A stretch of 60,000 nucleotides of DNA from Polytrichum commune (GCA_950295325.1 OX485804.1:60172533-60232532), one strand, 5' to 3'. Positions 35,101 to 46,643 are shown, counted from the first letter of the stretch. Numbers and translations are program-made. Notes: generated from the sequence alone by a model not told the origin.

Positions 35101-36084
35101 GGGCCGGTTTACACTATGGACCATGAAGTTGGACCAGGGCTCTGCAAGGCATGTGTTTGGCTGTTGAAGTTCTCCTGGGACAACTTTGGTTTACACTAAG
35201 GAAAAAATGGCAAAGGGACCATGGAGGTCGAGGTCCCCAAAATATAAATTTTAAGGCCTAATAAATGCACTCACATGGTCCAACGGGTTTTGCGGCGAGA
35301 GAGGCAAGAGAGGTGGTCTAGTAGGAAAAGGCAAGGGCCTATGTCAAAGAAATATCATTTCAACAAATTTTTAATGAATCTACCTTGGAAATTAATTTTT
35401 TAATTTTTTTTAATTTTTTAATGTAATATACCGTTGGAAAGGTCTTGAAAATACCTTTCCAATGGTATATTACACACTCCAAATGTTTAAAAAAATACAG
35501 TTGAAAAAGAAAAAAGGAAAAAATGTGGTGGTTTAGTGATTGTAGATCAGGGTAGTCAAACGAAGTGCAATGGGAAATCTTCTAACACTAATTATCAAAG
35601 AATTGAAAATTAGTGTTGAGCAAGGTAGGGTGGTAACAACATTAAATATTATCAAACACTAAATATCTTATTTAATGTAGTGACAACACAAGGTACATAT
35701 CACATGTAAATTACATTGAGCATGTACAATTTAAATTGCTCATTTTTATTTATTTTTGTAAAAATTGTTGTGAAAAGATTTGCAAGCCACATCTTCGACA
35801 CATTTAACAAGAAGTGAAGACAAGTGAAGCCCAAGAGAAGACAAGGAATGATCAAACTCAATTTTTTTCTTTCAAAACTGCCCTTTTTGGGCATGTATTA
35901 AAAAAATCAGCACCTTCACTTTTTGGTGCGTGGTCATTCTTCTTGATCCACATTCGGTTTACACCTAGTGAGGGGCCCAAGGCTCTCAAAACTATTTTTT
36001 TATAAAATCGGACCATGAACTCGGACCATTGACAAAGGCCATCTTCCATGGTCCGACTTCATGGTCCATAGTGTAAACCGGGCC
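35101..36084 (+). mobile_element. Harbinger-type MITE, family H3
   Basis: A 984-bp element with ends GGGCCGGTTTACACTATGGA and TCCATAGTGTAAACCGGGCC. The inverted repeat extends to about 38 bp with three mismatches and includes CCATGAAG and GGACCA. Perfect TAA duplications flank it (35098-35100, 36085-36087). Internal GGTTTACAC motifs recur near 35188 and 35954. The middle (about 35320-35590) is related to the CACTA MITE at 49985-50317. There is no transposase; the 60-codon frames near the right end are artefacts. Confidence 0.9.
35320..35590 (+). mobile_element. CACTA-MITE relic nested in H3
   Basis: From 35427 the sequence follows the right half of the 49985-50317 CACTA MITE: AATATACCG, AGGTCTTGAAAATACCTTTC, GTATATTACA, TGTAGATCAGGGTAGTCAAA, CAATGGGAAA, then TCTTCTAACACT in place of TTTTCTACTAGTG. 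On the left, GGTCTAGTAGGAAAAGG resembles the CACTAGTAGAAAA end. The terminal inverted repeats have largely decayed. Confidence 0.65.
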
Positions 36085-36087
36085 TAA

Positions 36088-37202
36088 GTTACAATCTTGC
36101 CCATGAAGCCAACTTGACTTTAATGGCAAACACAAATACCCGATCCTTGCTTCCTCAGTGGCACCAGTGTTTTGTCAGTGTACAATTTTGGCAGAGACAA
36201 TGGGCATCTGTATAAAGTAGATATATAGATGGGTATTGAACGAATTCCCCAAGTCTCCTAGGCTGATAAAACAAGTGTTTGTAAGACATAATCAGCAAAT
36301 CCAAAGCAAGGCTGCAATAAAATTTCCTTCTATGTTTTGGAACTCATATACAGGAATATCTTCACAAAGATCTTTACGAATATCTTTTTGAGGTTTAGTA
36401 GTCATTGTCCTCATAAGTTTTGGAGTTCATATGAAATTTCTTTCAATGAAATGAACGTATTCTTTTTTCTTAGATGACCATGTTGATTCTTGAACTCAAA
36501 AGTTGTTAACAAAGTATGAGGGCATAATTAAATATTTTCTAGACATGTGTTTTTTTGGGTATTTGTTTTAAAATCCAAGTCTAACAACACACCATTCAAA
36601 TACAATTGTCCACTTAAGATAAGTAAGTATATAGTTGTCCATAAGGCTCACTTATTTTTAATTCACATACATACATACATACATACATACATACAGTGGA
36701 TGTGTAGTATTTCATAGCAAGATCCTCCCTTATGTGGACCAAGGATTTGTGGCAACCATGTGAGCTTTAAGGTGAAAACATTGGAAACCTCTTATATTTT
36801 GAAAACTATTATTTTTTTATAAAATTTTTGACCCTGGAATTAGTACTCATGACCTTGAATTGATCTAGTGAGAATAAGGTGAGATAAGTCATAAAATACA
36901 AGGTGTCGGTTTATATTCAAGCCTCGAACACGACTACCACAAATCACAATACTTGATCTATGTGGGTGTGTCAACCTTCTTCTTACTTCTTGAGAATTTG
37001 GTCCACTAAGGTAGATTGATGCTAGCACCAACACCCCACCCAACACTGACACCTTGAAATCTTGCACAACAATACATATTGATTTTGAGAATGTCCACCA
37101 CGTTTAAGTGTCAACATGTGGTTCACGTACTGGTTTTGGTTCATCTACTAGTAAAAATTTTGAACCCTTAATAGCCTTTGCATATGGAAGTCAAATAAGG
37201 CA
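36088..37202. other. Unassigned stretch with ACAT microsatellite
   Basis: (ACAT)n at about 36665-36694. Around 36565-36660 a motif set (ACACACCATTCAAATACAATT, GTCCACTTAAGATAAG) belongs to dispersed repeat DR9. No gene was found. Confidence 0.5.
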
Positions 37203-37699
37203 TACACCCTAAACTCTGTAATATCAACCTTCATAATGTCACACACTCTCTAATATCCCGAAACCCTAGGGAACGGATGTTCGTAATTCAAATCTCACTC
37301 CTTATTGTCACATTTCTCTCCCTTATATCACGAAATTTGTCATTAATGCAAACCACCCAAGAAGTCAACCCACACCCTTGCACTGCGCCAGGTGTCAAAA
37401 TGTGGAGTGCCACCTTCTTCTTCTTCTTCTTCTACCGCTGCTGCTAATGCCACTTGTTGAATGTTGATGCATGCGTTTGCCACATCGCTCGGGAAGGCCA
37501 AGTGGAGTGGACCACACTAACGTACTAGGTGACAGGAGAACGAATTCAAATTGTCCGCACATCTCCTTTATGTCATTCCATAATGTCACACGCTACACTA
37601 ATCCTACAGTACGACGCATCCATGTTAACACTACAAAACTCCGTAATATCACGTGCACTTTGGTTACCACAGGTGTGACACTACGGAGTTTAGAGTGTA
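37203..37699 (+). mobile_element. Inverted-repeat element, family E, copy 1
   Basis: A 497-bp element, left end TACACCCTAAACTCTGTAAT, right end TACGGAGTTTAGAGTGTA, imperfect inverted repeats. A second internal ACTCCGTAATATCACGTGCA block lies close to the right end. It contains a TTC microsatellite (37413-37433). The superfamily is unclear because no consistent target duplication was found. Confidence 0.75.
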
Positions 37700-39368
37700 C
37701 TTTGGTGCATTGGAGTCCTCCTGTCAATGGCTAACAGTAGTTGTTGGAAACTTTTGATTGTTTTACTGCAACTGAATGACGTCCGTTTCTACTATTCTCA
37801 TCAGCAAGCCTCAGGGGAATTTACGGGATCTGAGTATTTACGGACTCACGTTCACCCTGCCTTCCCAAATCATTTAATGAAGAGATAAGTACCAAACTGA
37901 GACCAGATATGTACACTGGCATATGTTGGGTGATTTGCAGGGGCATTGTCCCCAGGCACCTCCAACTCCATAGACAATTTTGGGCCGTTGGATTGGCTCC
38001 AACATTTGTCTCTCCTCCAGTTAGCAATTGTGAATCACAAAGATTGTCCTTTCAAGTTTCAGCATCGAAATGTAGATGCAAAAAGTTAGAAGAGTGCAAC
38101 ATGAAGATTCGATCAATTTGGAAATGATCACACAAGTCTGCTCAGTGATGTTCATCCAGTACTAATGTAGAATAAGGTCTATTTTCTGAGCGCGTAGTCC
38201 GCTCTTCACTAAAAGCCTTGCCATATACCATTCAATCATAGGTGTCCCATTGAAAAGAGTGACCATGTAAGGCCCACAAACGGGTGATACTGTAACACTT
38301 TTGAAAACTGGACACCTTATTTGAATGGTGAATGGTTGGGTGATGATGTAAGGACAACCACTGTAATTACACGTATTTAAATGAGATCAAGCTGCATCTT
38401 TGAATTTTATTAACTATTGCACACTCAATAGTCGACACGATTGATGGGACCTATGTATTCGTTTGAGGAACCAACACACATGCAATTTTGATAATTATAA
38501 CTAAATAACAGGAGGTTTAATTATAACCAATAGTTTTTTAAACATGATTTATCATAGATTTGCTAATGCAACAAAAAGTTCAAGTTGTACATTCAATCAA
38601 AGGGAGACAGAGCACACTAGAAACCAACCAAAGAATGCATGCATACCTTCATCCACAAAGTACATGATCCAACTAGTGGTGGTTTCGTATTGTTTGTGGG
38701 GGGTTTTTATTTTTTATTTTTTAAATATATCATTGGGGCATCTATAACAAGGATTATCAAAATTTTCAATACCAATATGATATAGGTATTTGACATTATC
38801 TTTGTTTTTGATGCCATCCAGGTCTATACACCATGCAAGAACCTTCAAACCTAGGCATATTCACCCTAATATCAATATGGTTTAGAATGGTATTGACAAA
38901 AATTATACTGTGGGTGGACAAAGATTCTCTCACCTTGACATACCCACCAAACATCAACACTTGAGTGAGGTATTGCATCAAATTTTCATACCCACATGTA
39001 GGTTGTTTGATACCATTATTTATGTTGATTATTGATACAGTGCATTCACCAATATACCCAATGAATGGGACGAACCAATCGTTAGTTACAATGAAGTGGT
39101 TGAGTTTGAGGTATCACCGCTTGAGGTTCAAGAACTTCAAGATAAGTGCCGATCATTCTAGAGGAATCCATGGGAATATACCTCAAATTAATGAAGAAAA
39201 AAAAAATCGTAACATGTACCCGGTTGGACTTGGAAACACTTGGAACATAACCAATTATACCCTAAAATTTCCCCGGACACTGAATATTCTGGCTCGACAA
39301 TGGTTTCAGCCCATCATTCCAAGTGCAGGTTGCACCACTGCCTGAGAACTTAACTCGTGCTTTGGGAG
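37700..39368. other. Unassigned stretch
   Basis: Contains a DR9-like motif at 38215-38285 (CCATTCAATCATAGGTGTCC, GACCATGTAAGGCCCAC). From 39044 to 39159 one frame stays open and reads NIPNEWDEPIVSYNEVVEFE then VSPLEVQELQDKCRSF; no family was recognised and it is bounded by stops. Confidence 0.4.
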
Positions 39369-39371
39369 TAA

Positions 39372-39877
39372 GGGCCACTTCACACACGAGACTGAGAGCC
39401 CGTGACCATGGCACTTCAAGCACTCTCATTGGTGGAAAAGGCGGAGCCGGTCCAAGTTCGCTACTTCACACTACGCTTGAGGGACCAACGGAGTACGATG
39501 TGAGTGCAAGATGGATGTAAAGTCCACCTGGATTCCTACATGACATCCAATGGATCGTGTTTCATGGTCACTTGGACTATTTTCAAAAACCACCTCTTGG
39601 AGGTAGGCCTAATATAAGACCGGGAAACCATGGCACTCCGAACGCTCACAACCATTGCTTTATTCTAGTTTATCATGTGTGAGGACTCCGCATGAATAGA
39701 ATCTCATTGAATTAGCATTTGGTTGAGGGCCCGGTCACATACGACTTCACATTGCACTTGAGGGTCCGTGACCACACTACATGAGTTTGGAGGTGTGCTG
39801 GGACGGCCTTTGGACACTTTCTTTTGGGCTCTCACAATGTCATGGTCACGTCTCTTGGCTCGTGTGTGAAGTGGCCC
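39372..39877 (+). mobile_element. Harbinger-type MITE, family H1, copy 4
   Basis: A 506-bp element with ends GGGCCACTTCACACACGAG and CTCGTGTGTGAAGTGGCCC, perfect 19-bp inverted repeats. Perfect TAA duplications flank it (39369-39371, 39878-39880). It is the best-preserved H1 copy in the window. Confidence 0.93.
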
Positions 39878-39932
39878 TAAGATTGCCAGGCCGCGTTTGC
39901 AAGGGCCTGAAGCGCAACATGCATACACCTAA

Positions 39933-40431
39933 TGGCCACTTCACACACAAGACCGAGAGCCCGTGACCATTACACTTCAAGCACTCTTATTGGTGGAAAA
40001 GGTAGAGCGGGTCCAAGTTCGCTTCACACTAAACTTGAGGGACCAACGGAGTATGTGAATGCAAGATGGATGTGAAGTCCACATGGATTCCTACATGGCA
40101 TCGAATGGATCATGTTTCATGGTCACTTGGATTGTTTTCAAAAACCACCTCTTGGAGGTAGTCCTAACACAAAACCGGGAGACCACGGCTGTCCGAATAC
40201 TCACAACCGTTGATTTATTCTATTCTATCATGTGTCAAGACCCGCATGGACAAAAATTCCTTGAAATAACATTTGGTTGAGGGCCCGGTCACATATGACT
40301 TCACACTACACTTGAGAGTTTGTGACCACACTACATGAGTTTGGAGGTGTGTTGGGACGGCCTTTGGACACTTTCTTTGGGGCTCTCACAATGTCATGGT
40401 CACGTCTCTTGACTCGTGTGTGAAGTGGCCC
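39933..40431 (+). mobile_element. Harbinger-type MITE, family H1, copy 5
   Basis: A 499-bp element in the same orientation as copy 4 and only 55 bp from it. Left end TGGCCACTTCACACACAAG, right end CTCGTGTGTGAAGTGGCCC, TAA on both sides (39930-39932, 40432-40434). It is near-identical to copy 4 across its length, with a short deletion in the TTCGCTTCACACTA region. Confidence 0.92.
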
Positions 40432-40443
40432 TAATACCAGCAT

Positions 40444-40467
40444 CTCTCTTTCTCTCTCTCTCTCTCT
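40444..40467 (+). repeat. CT microsatellite
   Basis: Imperfect (CT)n between two Harbinger-type MITEs. Confidence 0.9.
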
Positions 40468-40484
40468 GTGTGGGAACTAACTTA

Positions 40485-40838
40485 GGGCCGGTTTACACTA
40501 CGGTGGAGAAGGCCTCCGGTCAGTCAAGAATGCTTGGCCAAGACATGGTTATATGAGGCAAATGGTGGATGTGCCGGAGAAGAATTAAAGGCAATAAAAT
40601 ATTTTTATTGAGTTGGGCTTCTCCAGCCTCTTGAGGCCGGAGAAGCCCAACTCCAAAAAGTGCCGCCATGTAGGCGGCCATGTCATTTTATCATCCATGA
40701 GAAAAGTTCACCACCATTGTTTTCTTCACCTAGTGTAAACACCCACCGGTCAAGAGTTGCATTTTCGACCAATCACAATTGAGAAACGCCCTTTTTTTCA
40801 TGACCGGTGGACTTCTCCACCGTAGTGTAAACCGGCCC
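40485..40838 (+). mobile_element. Harbinger-type MITE, family H4
   Basis: A 354-bp element, ends GGGCCGGTTTACACTACGG and CCGTAGTGTAAACCGGCCC, with a perfect inverted repeat extending through GTGGAGAAG. Flanks are TTA and TAA. The first 16 bp of the end equal that of H3, but the interiors are unrelated. A central hairpin (AGTTGGGCTTCTCC at 40611-40624 with GGAGAAGCCCAACT at 40639-40652) gives the element a second fold. Confidence 0.9.
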
Positions 40839-40849
40839 TAAGGGTACTC

Positions 40850-40877
40850 TCTTTCTTTCTTTCTTTCTTTCTTTCTT
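40850..40877 (+). repeat. CTTT microsatellite
   Basis: (CTTT)n run immediately beyond the H4 element. Confidence 0.95.
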
Positions 40878-42756
40878 ACAGTATGTACATACATAAAAGG
40901 GAGTGATACCAAGTGTCGATATAGCTTGATTACAACTCCTACGAATGCTGGCATAATACTCCAAAAATATCCCATCAATACGCCATCACTGCCATGCACA
41001 CTCATTGGAATTATTATCCCGCTGTCAATCAATAATCATGCGCTATGATGGTAGGCCGTGAAATTTCACCCCCGCCCGGCCGGCCCCCACAGCATTTGAG
41101 GCTGCCCGACATAAGCCCCCCCACCCCCCCCCCCCACGCACATTTATAAGTGTCACCTTAATTACAAACTTCCCGGTTCGTGTGTGTGATGTGAGTAGAG
41201 GAGTACATGGCAAGGCTAGCACCACGCGGTTTTTTATTCTTTTTTTATAGTTAAAAAAAAACGTAATCATATGAGATCCAGCAAAATCCAGTTTTATTCA
41301 GTTTTATTACAAATGAGTTGAGATTATAGGGCAGAGGATCCAATGTCCGCCAATGATGATGATGATTGTCAAGTGCGAAGTGTTGGAATAAAACCATGGT
41401 TTGATTCGCAGAAATAGGGCTTTGTGCATTAAAACCAAACACCGAATGCATTGGCCGGAGAAAGTTGGGTTTTTCCCCACCCTTGGTACATGACCACCTC
41501 TTTGACCTACCCCCCCCCCCTCCCCCCACTAAGTTATTATCAAGATACATGAGGGTCTAGTTGAAACACGACCCCTCATGGGTTTGTGGTTTGTTCATCT
41601 CGTGTGTGTGTGTGTTATAGACTAGCTTTGGGGTTTATGATGTTGATTTTTGGGGTTGAATTGAAGGAAAAAAAAATAGTGTGTTATAAAAGAATTGCTT
41701 GTGTTTTCACCTTGGGTAATAGTAGTGGTAGGGGCCTAGTTCAAAGAGGTGGGCGTCTAGCCCTGGTCTATTTACATAGCTCGATCACAAACTAATAGCA
41801 ATTGGGCTGTCATTTCTAGTGTTGGGCGGGGGGGGGGGGGTAATTTGATTTTGAAAACAATATGCGGTGTCGGTATTTAAAGATAATCTAGGAGTAAGAG
41901 CCTTCAATCTTGAGGGTACTGAAGGCATCTAGAAAAAAAATGTCCTTTGGTCCCGGTTATTACAAAATAATAATCAAAGAACAAGTGGTTTTTATGAGAG
42001 GATTGGCAAAGAATTGACAAAAAATTTGGGAGGTTCTAGACTAGGTTTTGGTATCTTAAGAACCACAACCATGAATCAAATTTAGTTATTTGAAAATTTT
42101 GAAATTACGGTTATGGATTGAAGCCATGTTAACCGGCAGAGGTTTAATGCCAGTTCTAATACCCGCCTAACATCGGTGATGTTCTCCAGCCAAAGTGTAT
42201 GAGGGTGAACCCCACATTCAAGCACATCAACCTCTCACTCATAAACTCTCGTTTGGTGCAACAATTGACTGCAACATTCTTCATTAAATGTACAAAATAT
42301 ATTTATGATGGAAATTACATTAGGTAATGCTAGAATGATCATGGGGTGGACCCGACCAAGCTACAACCTTCCCCTTGGCCGGGTCCACCCAATGGCCATC
42401 ATCTAATAAAAACCCTCATGTAGGCAAGTCTTTAGTCATCTATTAGGGTATGTGGGTCTTATGTGGTCGCTCCTTGATTGAACAACTATATTTGGTAGAT
42501 CAATTTGAAGCTCGTTATGCAGGGGCCATCCCTAAATGAGGATTCAAAAGCCATTACAACAAGAAAAATAGACGAAGTCCATATGCATTGAGGTTGGGTC
42601 AAGTTACTTAGGATTCTGCTTAATCTAAACATGTTAGGTTGCATGGAGGTTGTTTATCTAGGCAAAATGATTAGCATATGTGGATCTTGACAATGTTACG
42701 GAGTGGTTTATGCGTGGCAAAGTTTGTAGCTAAGAATAGACACCAAAAATACATGT
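40878..42756. other. Unassigned stretch with homopolymer tracts
   Basis: Poly-C runs near 41119-41135 and 41510-41528, and a poly-G run near 41828-41841. No gene was found. Around 42430-42510 the minus strand resembles the DR2/DR9 terminal motif (GTGGGTCTTATGTGG). Confidence 0.5.
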
Positions 42757-43060
42757 GTTAAGATGAGAACGGTCTATGTACACATAATTTAGATACAATT
42801 TTAGGTTCAATTAGGAGGGTCTACATGATCATTAGAAGACAAACATAATCTTCACTTTGACCTCCTATAGCTTTTGCTTACCAATTTGATTTAAGAAACT
42901 TAAATTGATAATCCGCTTGATTTGCAATTGCTACATGGATGAGACAATTCCAATCCAACAACCACAATTGTCCGCAGAGTTCAAAGTGCACAATAAGACC
43001 ACGTGCATAGTTTTCAAAAACATAATGCATGTGCATAATGTAAAGTAGACATGGGTTTTC
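42757..43060 (+). repeat. Dispersed repeat DR5, copy 1
   Basis: Colinear with 50400-50690: AGGAGGGTCTACATGATCA, ATCTTCACTTTGACCTCCTA, GATGAGACAATTCCAATCC, AACAACCACAATTGTCCGCA, AATAAGACCACG. Non-coding. Confidence 0.7.
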
Positions 43061-43906
43061 TAGACACCAACCTTGTTCAAACACCTACTTATGGGTGCAA
43101 TACCCTCCTAAAATGAATACTTGTCATGTGATTCTAAGGACTAAAATGACAACTCACTGGTTGGGATAGCCCAAAACTTAATGCTCAACACTCTCTCAAA
43201 CCCAACCACTTTAGACACACCTATGTAATCACTTTAAAAAAATCACATATAGTAGAGGCACTTATTCTTAGCCAAGACCCCATCAACAATCTATAGGGCA
43301 CAAACATTTCGATCAGGCTGGGAATGAATTTCGGTCATGGTGGAACCATAGTGCCATGACACATATCCTAAATTTTAAGTGCCAAAGTGAGGAGGAATGA
43401 GTGGTTATGGCAAATTGTGGACATTGGTTACATGTTTGGGCCAACTTTTGGCTTCACAAATTCATAGCAATTTCAATTGAAGGAATAAAATTACCAAAAA
43501 AAAAATTGTAGTCCTCCTAATTCCTAACTTCCTACACGGGAGAAATTCGCCCTGCCTTATACTTCCCAGGATCTTACACAAAGTCTCTGAAGTGATCAGT
43601 TACGGGCGCCTCTACTCTATACGCTCTTTGGAAACTTGTCACAAATCAAGGTTTAGTCATCTTAACGTCATTCTTATGACATTGGGTTGGTGCAAGATCC
43701 GCTAATCAACTGGATTTCCCCCATGTGTATATAAATAAAACCTCCTTCAAGTAACCGTACTAGATTCGTCTACATGCGCTTCAACAATTGTTTGTGGAGT
43801 TGGACCACCAACAGATGACAATAACCCTCAGGTGAAGAGAGCCTTCAGATATGCTTACCCCATATGAGGTTGGCATTTCTATCTATCTATGCAGTTGGAA
43901 GTGCCC
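43061..43906. other. Unassigned stretch
   Basis: No gene or repeat boundary was seen. One A-rich run lies near 43495. Confidence 0.45.
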
Positions 43907-44090
43907 ACGTAACCGGTTGGCCGCTTTGTTTCGCCAAGGTGGCACTACACGATTGGCTCTGAGCACACAGGTTTGCAAACGATAACCTCGACATCCCAGT
44001 TGGTTATGATCATCTAAATCGGTTATGGTGATAGGTGACCCACTGTTTAGGTCACCTGTGCGGCTCAACAAAGCGGCCAACCGGTTACGT
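43907..44090. repeat. Perfect 24-bp inverted repeat, 136-bp spacer
   Basis: The arm ACGTAACCGGTTGGCCGCTT continuing TGTT (43907-43930) is the exact reverse complement of 44067-44090. The spacer contains a short hairpin, AGGTGACC/GGTCACCT, near 44033-44056. It lies 2 bp from the next, larger palindrome and shares the AACCGGTT core with it. Confidence 0.95.
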
Positions 44091-44092
44091 CC

Positions 44093-44206
44093 GGTAATCG
44101 TTTTATTGGAACCGGTTATCGGTGCAGAACCGGTTTTGTCAAGCTGGCTCGCCACCTTGACAAAACCGGTTCTGCACCGATAACCGGTTCCAATAAAACG
44201 ATTACC
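44093..44206. repeat. Perfect 50-bp-arm palindrome, 14-bp loop
   Basis: The left arm 44093-44142 (begins GGTAATCGTTTTATTGGAAC) is exactly complementary to 44157-44206 over all 50 bp. The loop is GCTGGCTCGCCACC. AACCGGTT occurs four times, at 44110, 44128, 44164 and 44182, spaced 18 bp within each arm. Both strands would form a long, fully paired stem if transcribed. No target duplication was identified outside the arms. It could be a young foldback transposon, a source of small RNAs, or a recent inverted duplication. Confidence 0.97.
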
Positions 44207-44333
44207 TAATACAATAACGCCACATCCAAAATAGGGTATGTAATTAAGTTAGTATGTTTTCGTGTGAACGTGTGTTGTGCCTGCAGTTGGTCATTGATGC
44301 ACTCACTTCGATCCTTCAAAAGGCATATATAAC

Positions 44334-44358
44334 ATATATATATATATATATATATATA
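44334..44358 (+). repeat. TA microsatellite
   Basis: (TA)n run just beyond the palindrome region. Confidence 0.95.
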
Positions 44359-44999
44359 AGGGATCTTCTTTTCCGATATAAAAAAACATTGCGAGGAAAC
44401 TGAGGCAAAACTTAAAAAGGGCAGCATACATGCAGTATAGTAGCAGTTCATGTGGTGAGCGGGCCGGGCGAGGGGTGGCACTCCAATTTTTTGGACCAGA
44501 TCTATGGTTGGCCATTATGGGGATTGTCTCCTGGTATTAAAAGTCCACCCACCATTGAAGGAGCCTGGGGACACTGTGATATATCTGCTCCTCAAAAGTC
44601 TGTCACCGGAAATAATAATAAGTTGCTTAATTACTTACTTCCCTTCCTGCATGTTAACAATCCGGTCGGTGTCTGTAGCCAGCCTCGCCTCTTCATGTTC
44701 CATGAGCACGTTCGAGTGCAAGCTTGCAACAAATTCGCAACCGCACTCGAATGGTGGCATGGCCTGACTGTCTACCACCAAAATTGCCAAATGATTTGGG
44801 GACGCCTCCATGCCATTCTACAAATATAATGCCTGGCAGACTTAGAAAAGCAGGCTGGAAGCAGGAAGGGGAAGAAAAAAAACAACCACATTCGAGACGT
44901 CCCACATTGCATGTATATACGTATGCCATGAATTCATTGACTGGACGTATACATTATGATGACTACTATTATTACAAGGAGAGGATCGCGTAGCATTAT
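44359..44999. other. Unassigned stretch
   Basis: Several overlapping open frames of 70-125 codons on both strands (44452-44929) have no recognisable domains. None could be chosen as a gene. Confidence 0.4.
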
Positions 45000-45379
45000 T
45001 ACACTCTACACTCCGTAGCATCACACCTGTGGCAACCAAAGTGCATGTGATATTACGGAGTTTTGTAGTGTTAACATGGATGCGTGAGTGGTACTGGTGA
45101 ATTAGTGTAGCATGTGATATTATGGAATAGCACAAAGGAGATGTGAGGACGAGTCGAGTTCGTTCTCCCATTAGTGTGGTCCACTCCACATGGCGCAATG
45201 CAAGGGTGTGGGTCGACTTCCTTGGTGGTTTGCATTAATGACAAGTTTCGTGATATAAGGGAGAGGAAAGTGACAATAAGGAGTGAGATTTGAACTACGA
45301 ACATCTGTTCCCTAGGGTTTCGGGATGTTAGAGAGTGTGTGACATTATAGGGGGTTGATATTACGGAGTTTAGGGTGTA
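45000..45379 (-). mobile_element. Inverted-repeat element, family E, copy 2
   Basis: A 380-bp reverse-oriented relative of 37203-37699, ends TACACTCTACACTCCGTAGC and ATTACGGAGTTTAGGGTGTA. It lacks the TTC microsatellite and about 100 bp around it that copies 1 and 3 carry. Shared inner blocks include TGGTTTGCATTAATGACAA and GGGTTTCGGGATGTTAGAG. Confidence 0.75.
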
Positions 45380-45390
45380 AATCACCACCG

Positions 45391-45505
45391 ACTCCTGGCC
45401 ATCACTCGGTGGTACTAAGTTTGTAGAATCCAGTGGCATCCAATGATCATAAACGGGTGGTATCATATGTATACGCTAAATAGACGGTAACGATAGTTGA
45501 TCAAG
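45391..45505 (+). repeat. Dispersed repeat DR7, copy 1
   Basis: About 115 bp sharing with 46644-46770 and 46935-47050 the blocks CACTCGGTGGTACTAAGTTT, GTAGAATCCAGTGGCATC, GGTGGTATCATATGTATACG. It sits directly beside family E copy 2. Confidence 0.7.
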
Positions 45506-46643
45506 TTTTTGGTTTTCTTGAGTTATCCGACATCGTTGGCCGGAAGAAATGGCACGCATTGCATTCACATATGTATGCCAAGTATTCATTAATTGTATGT
45601 ATACAATGCTACGAGGAGGATCGTGTTCCCGGGGGATACACTCCATTGTCAAGTTGAACACCATGTGCGATAAAAATTATATATATGTATATACTTTTTA
45701 CATTAAGCATCACCAAAATGGGTCAGCATTTTATCAAATTTTTTCCCATGAGTAGATATACACGGTAGAAAATGATAAGTAAATTTGAATATTTGTTTTT
45801 TAAAAATAAGAACATACCGTTTCTAACTAGAATGACGCAAAATTGAACTAAAACAATTACTACAAAATTGAAGATGACGAAAAATTTCAAAAAGATATAA
45901 AAAAGATATCATCAATGATTCTGTATACGTAGAAAAAATATCATAATTTTAAAAATTATATATGGCATATAATATAGGGTAGCAAATTTTTATCACACGT
46001 GGTTATGAAACGTAAGGGGGTGTGATCGCCTTGAGATCGTGTCGGATTATAATTTACCACTAGCTCCTTGCTACCCCGGGTACGCAACTCCCATATTATA
46101 CGCAGGGGGCATTGGATTAAAAACGGCTTAAAAGATGGCTTTTGTAAAAAAAAATTATAAAAAAAATAAAAAAATAAAAGGACCAAAAATTTGGGTGAAG
46201 ACCAAATTAAATTAAAATGAGATGTAGAATTTTTTTTGGGTTGCATATATATTATTAGAAAAAAACCACAACATATATAAAGAATTGAAACACCTATTGT
46301 TTCGACCTATGCCTATGCATGATTTTAAAGATCCACACGAGTGGTTGCCTCCAATTAAAATCAAAAGTCATTGGAAATGTTTTATTTATAACAATAAATT
46401 ATTTTATAATGATTAAAAACCCAAAAAGTTGGGTAGTTTGGCTTGTATTTTTCATATAATTAGGTTTTTAATGCAATCATATGCTTCAAGGAATATTCAT
46501 TTCTTACATATAATTACATTCTTGGATTCTTTGTTATAAGGGCTGTAAGAGAATCCTACACTAAAACAAATTATATCACTCGAGATTGGACCAAAATGCA
46601 TTATAAATGAATATAATGTGGGCCATATAATATGGGAGTTGCG
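45506..46643. other. Unassigned AT-rich stretch
   Basis: Very AT-rich, with long A/T tracts around 45780-46260. No gene was found. Confidence 0.5.

Noticed and set aside
44452-44993. Overlapping frames on both strands considered as a small gene
   Set aside because: No frame stands out in composition or domains, and none has splice or start context better than the others.
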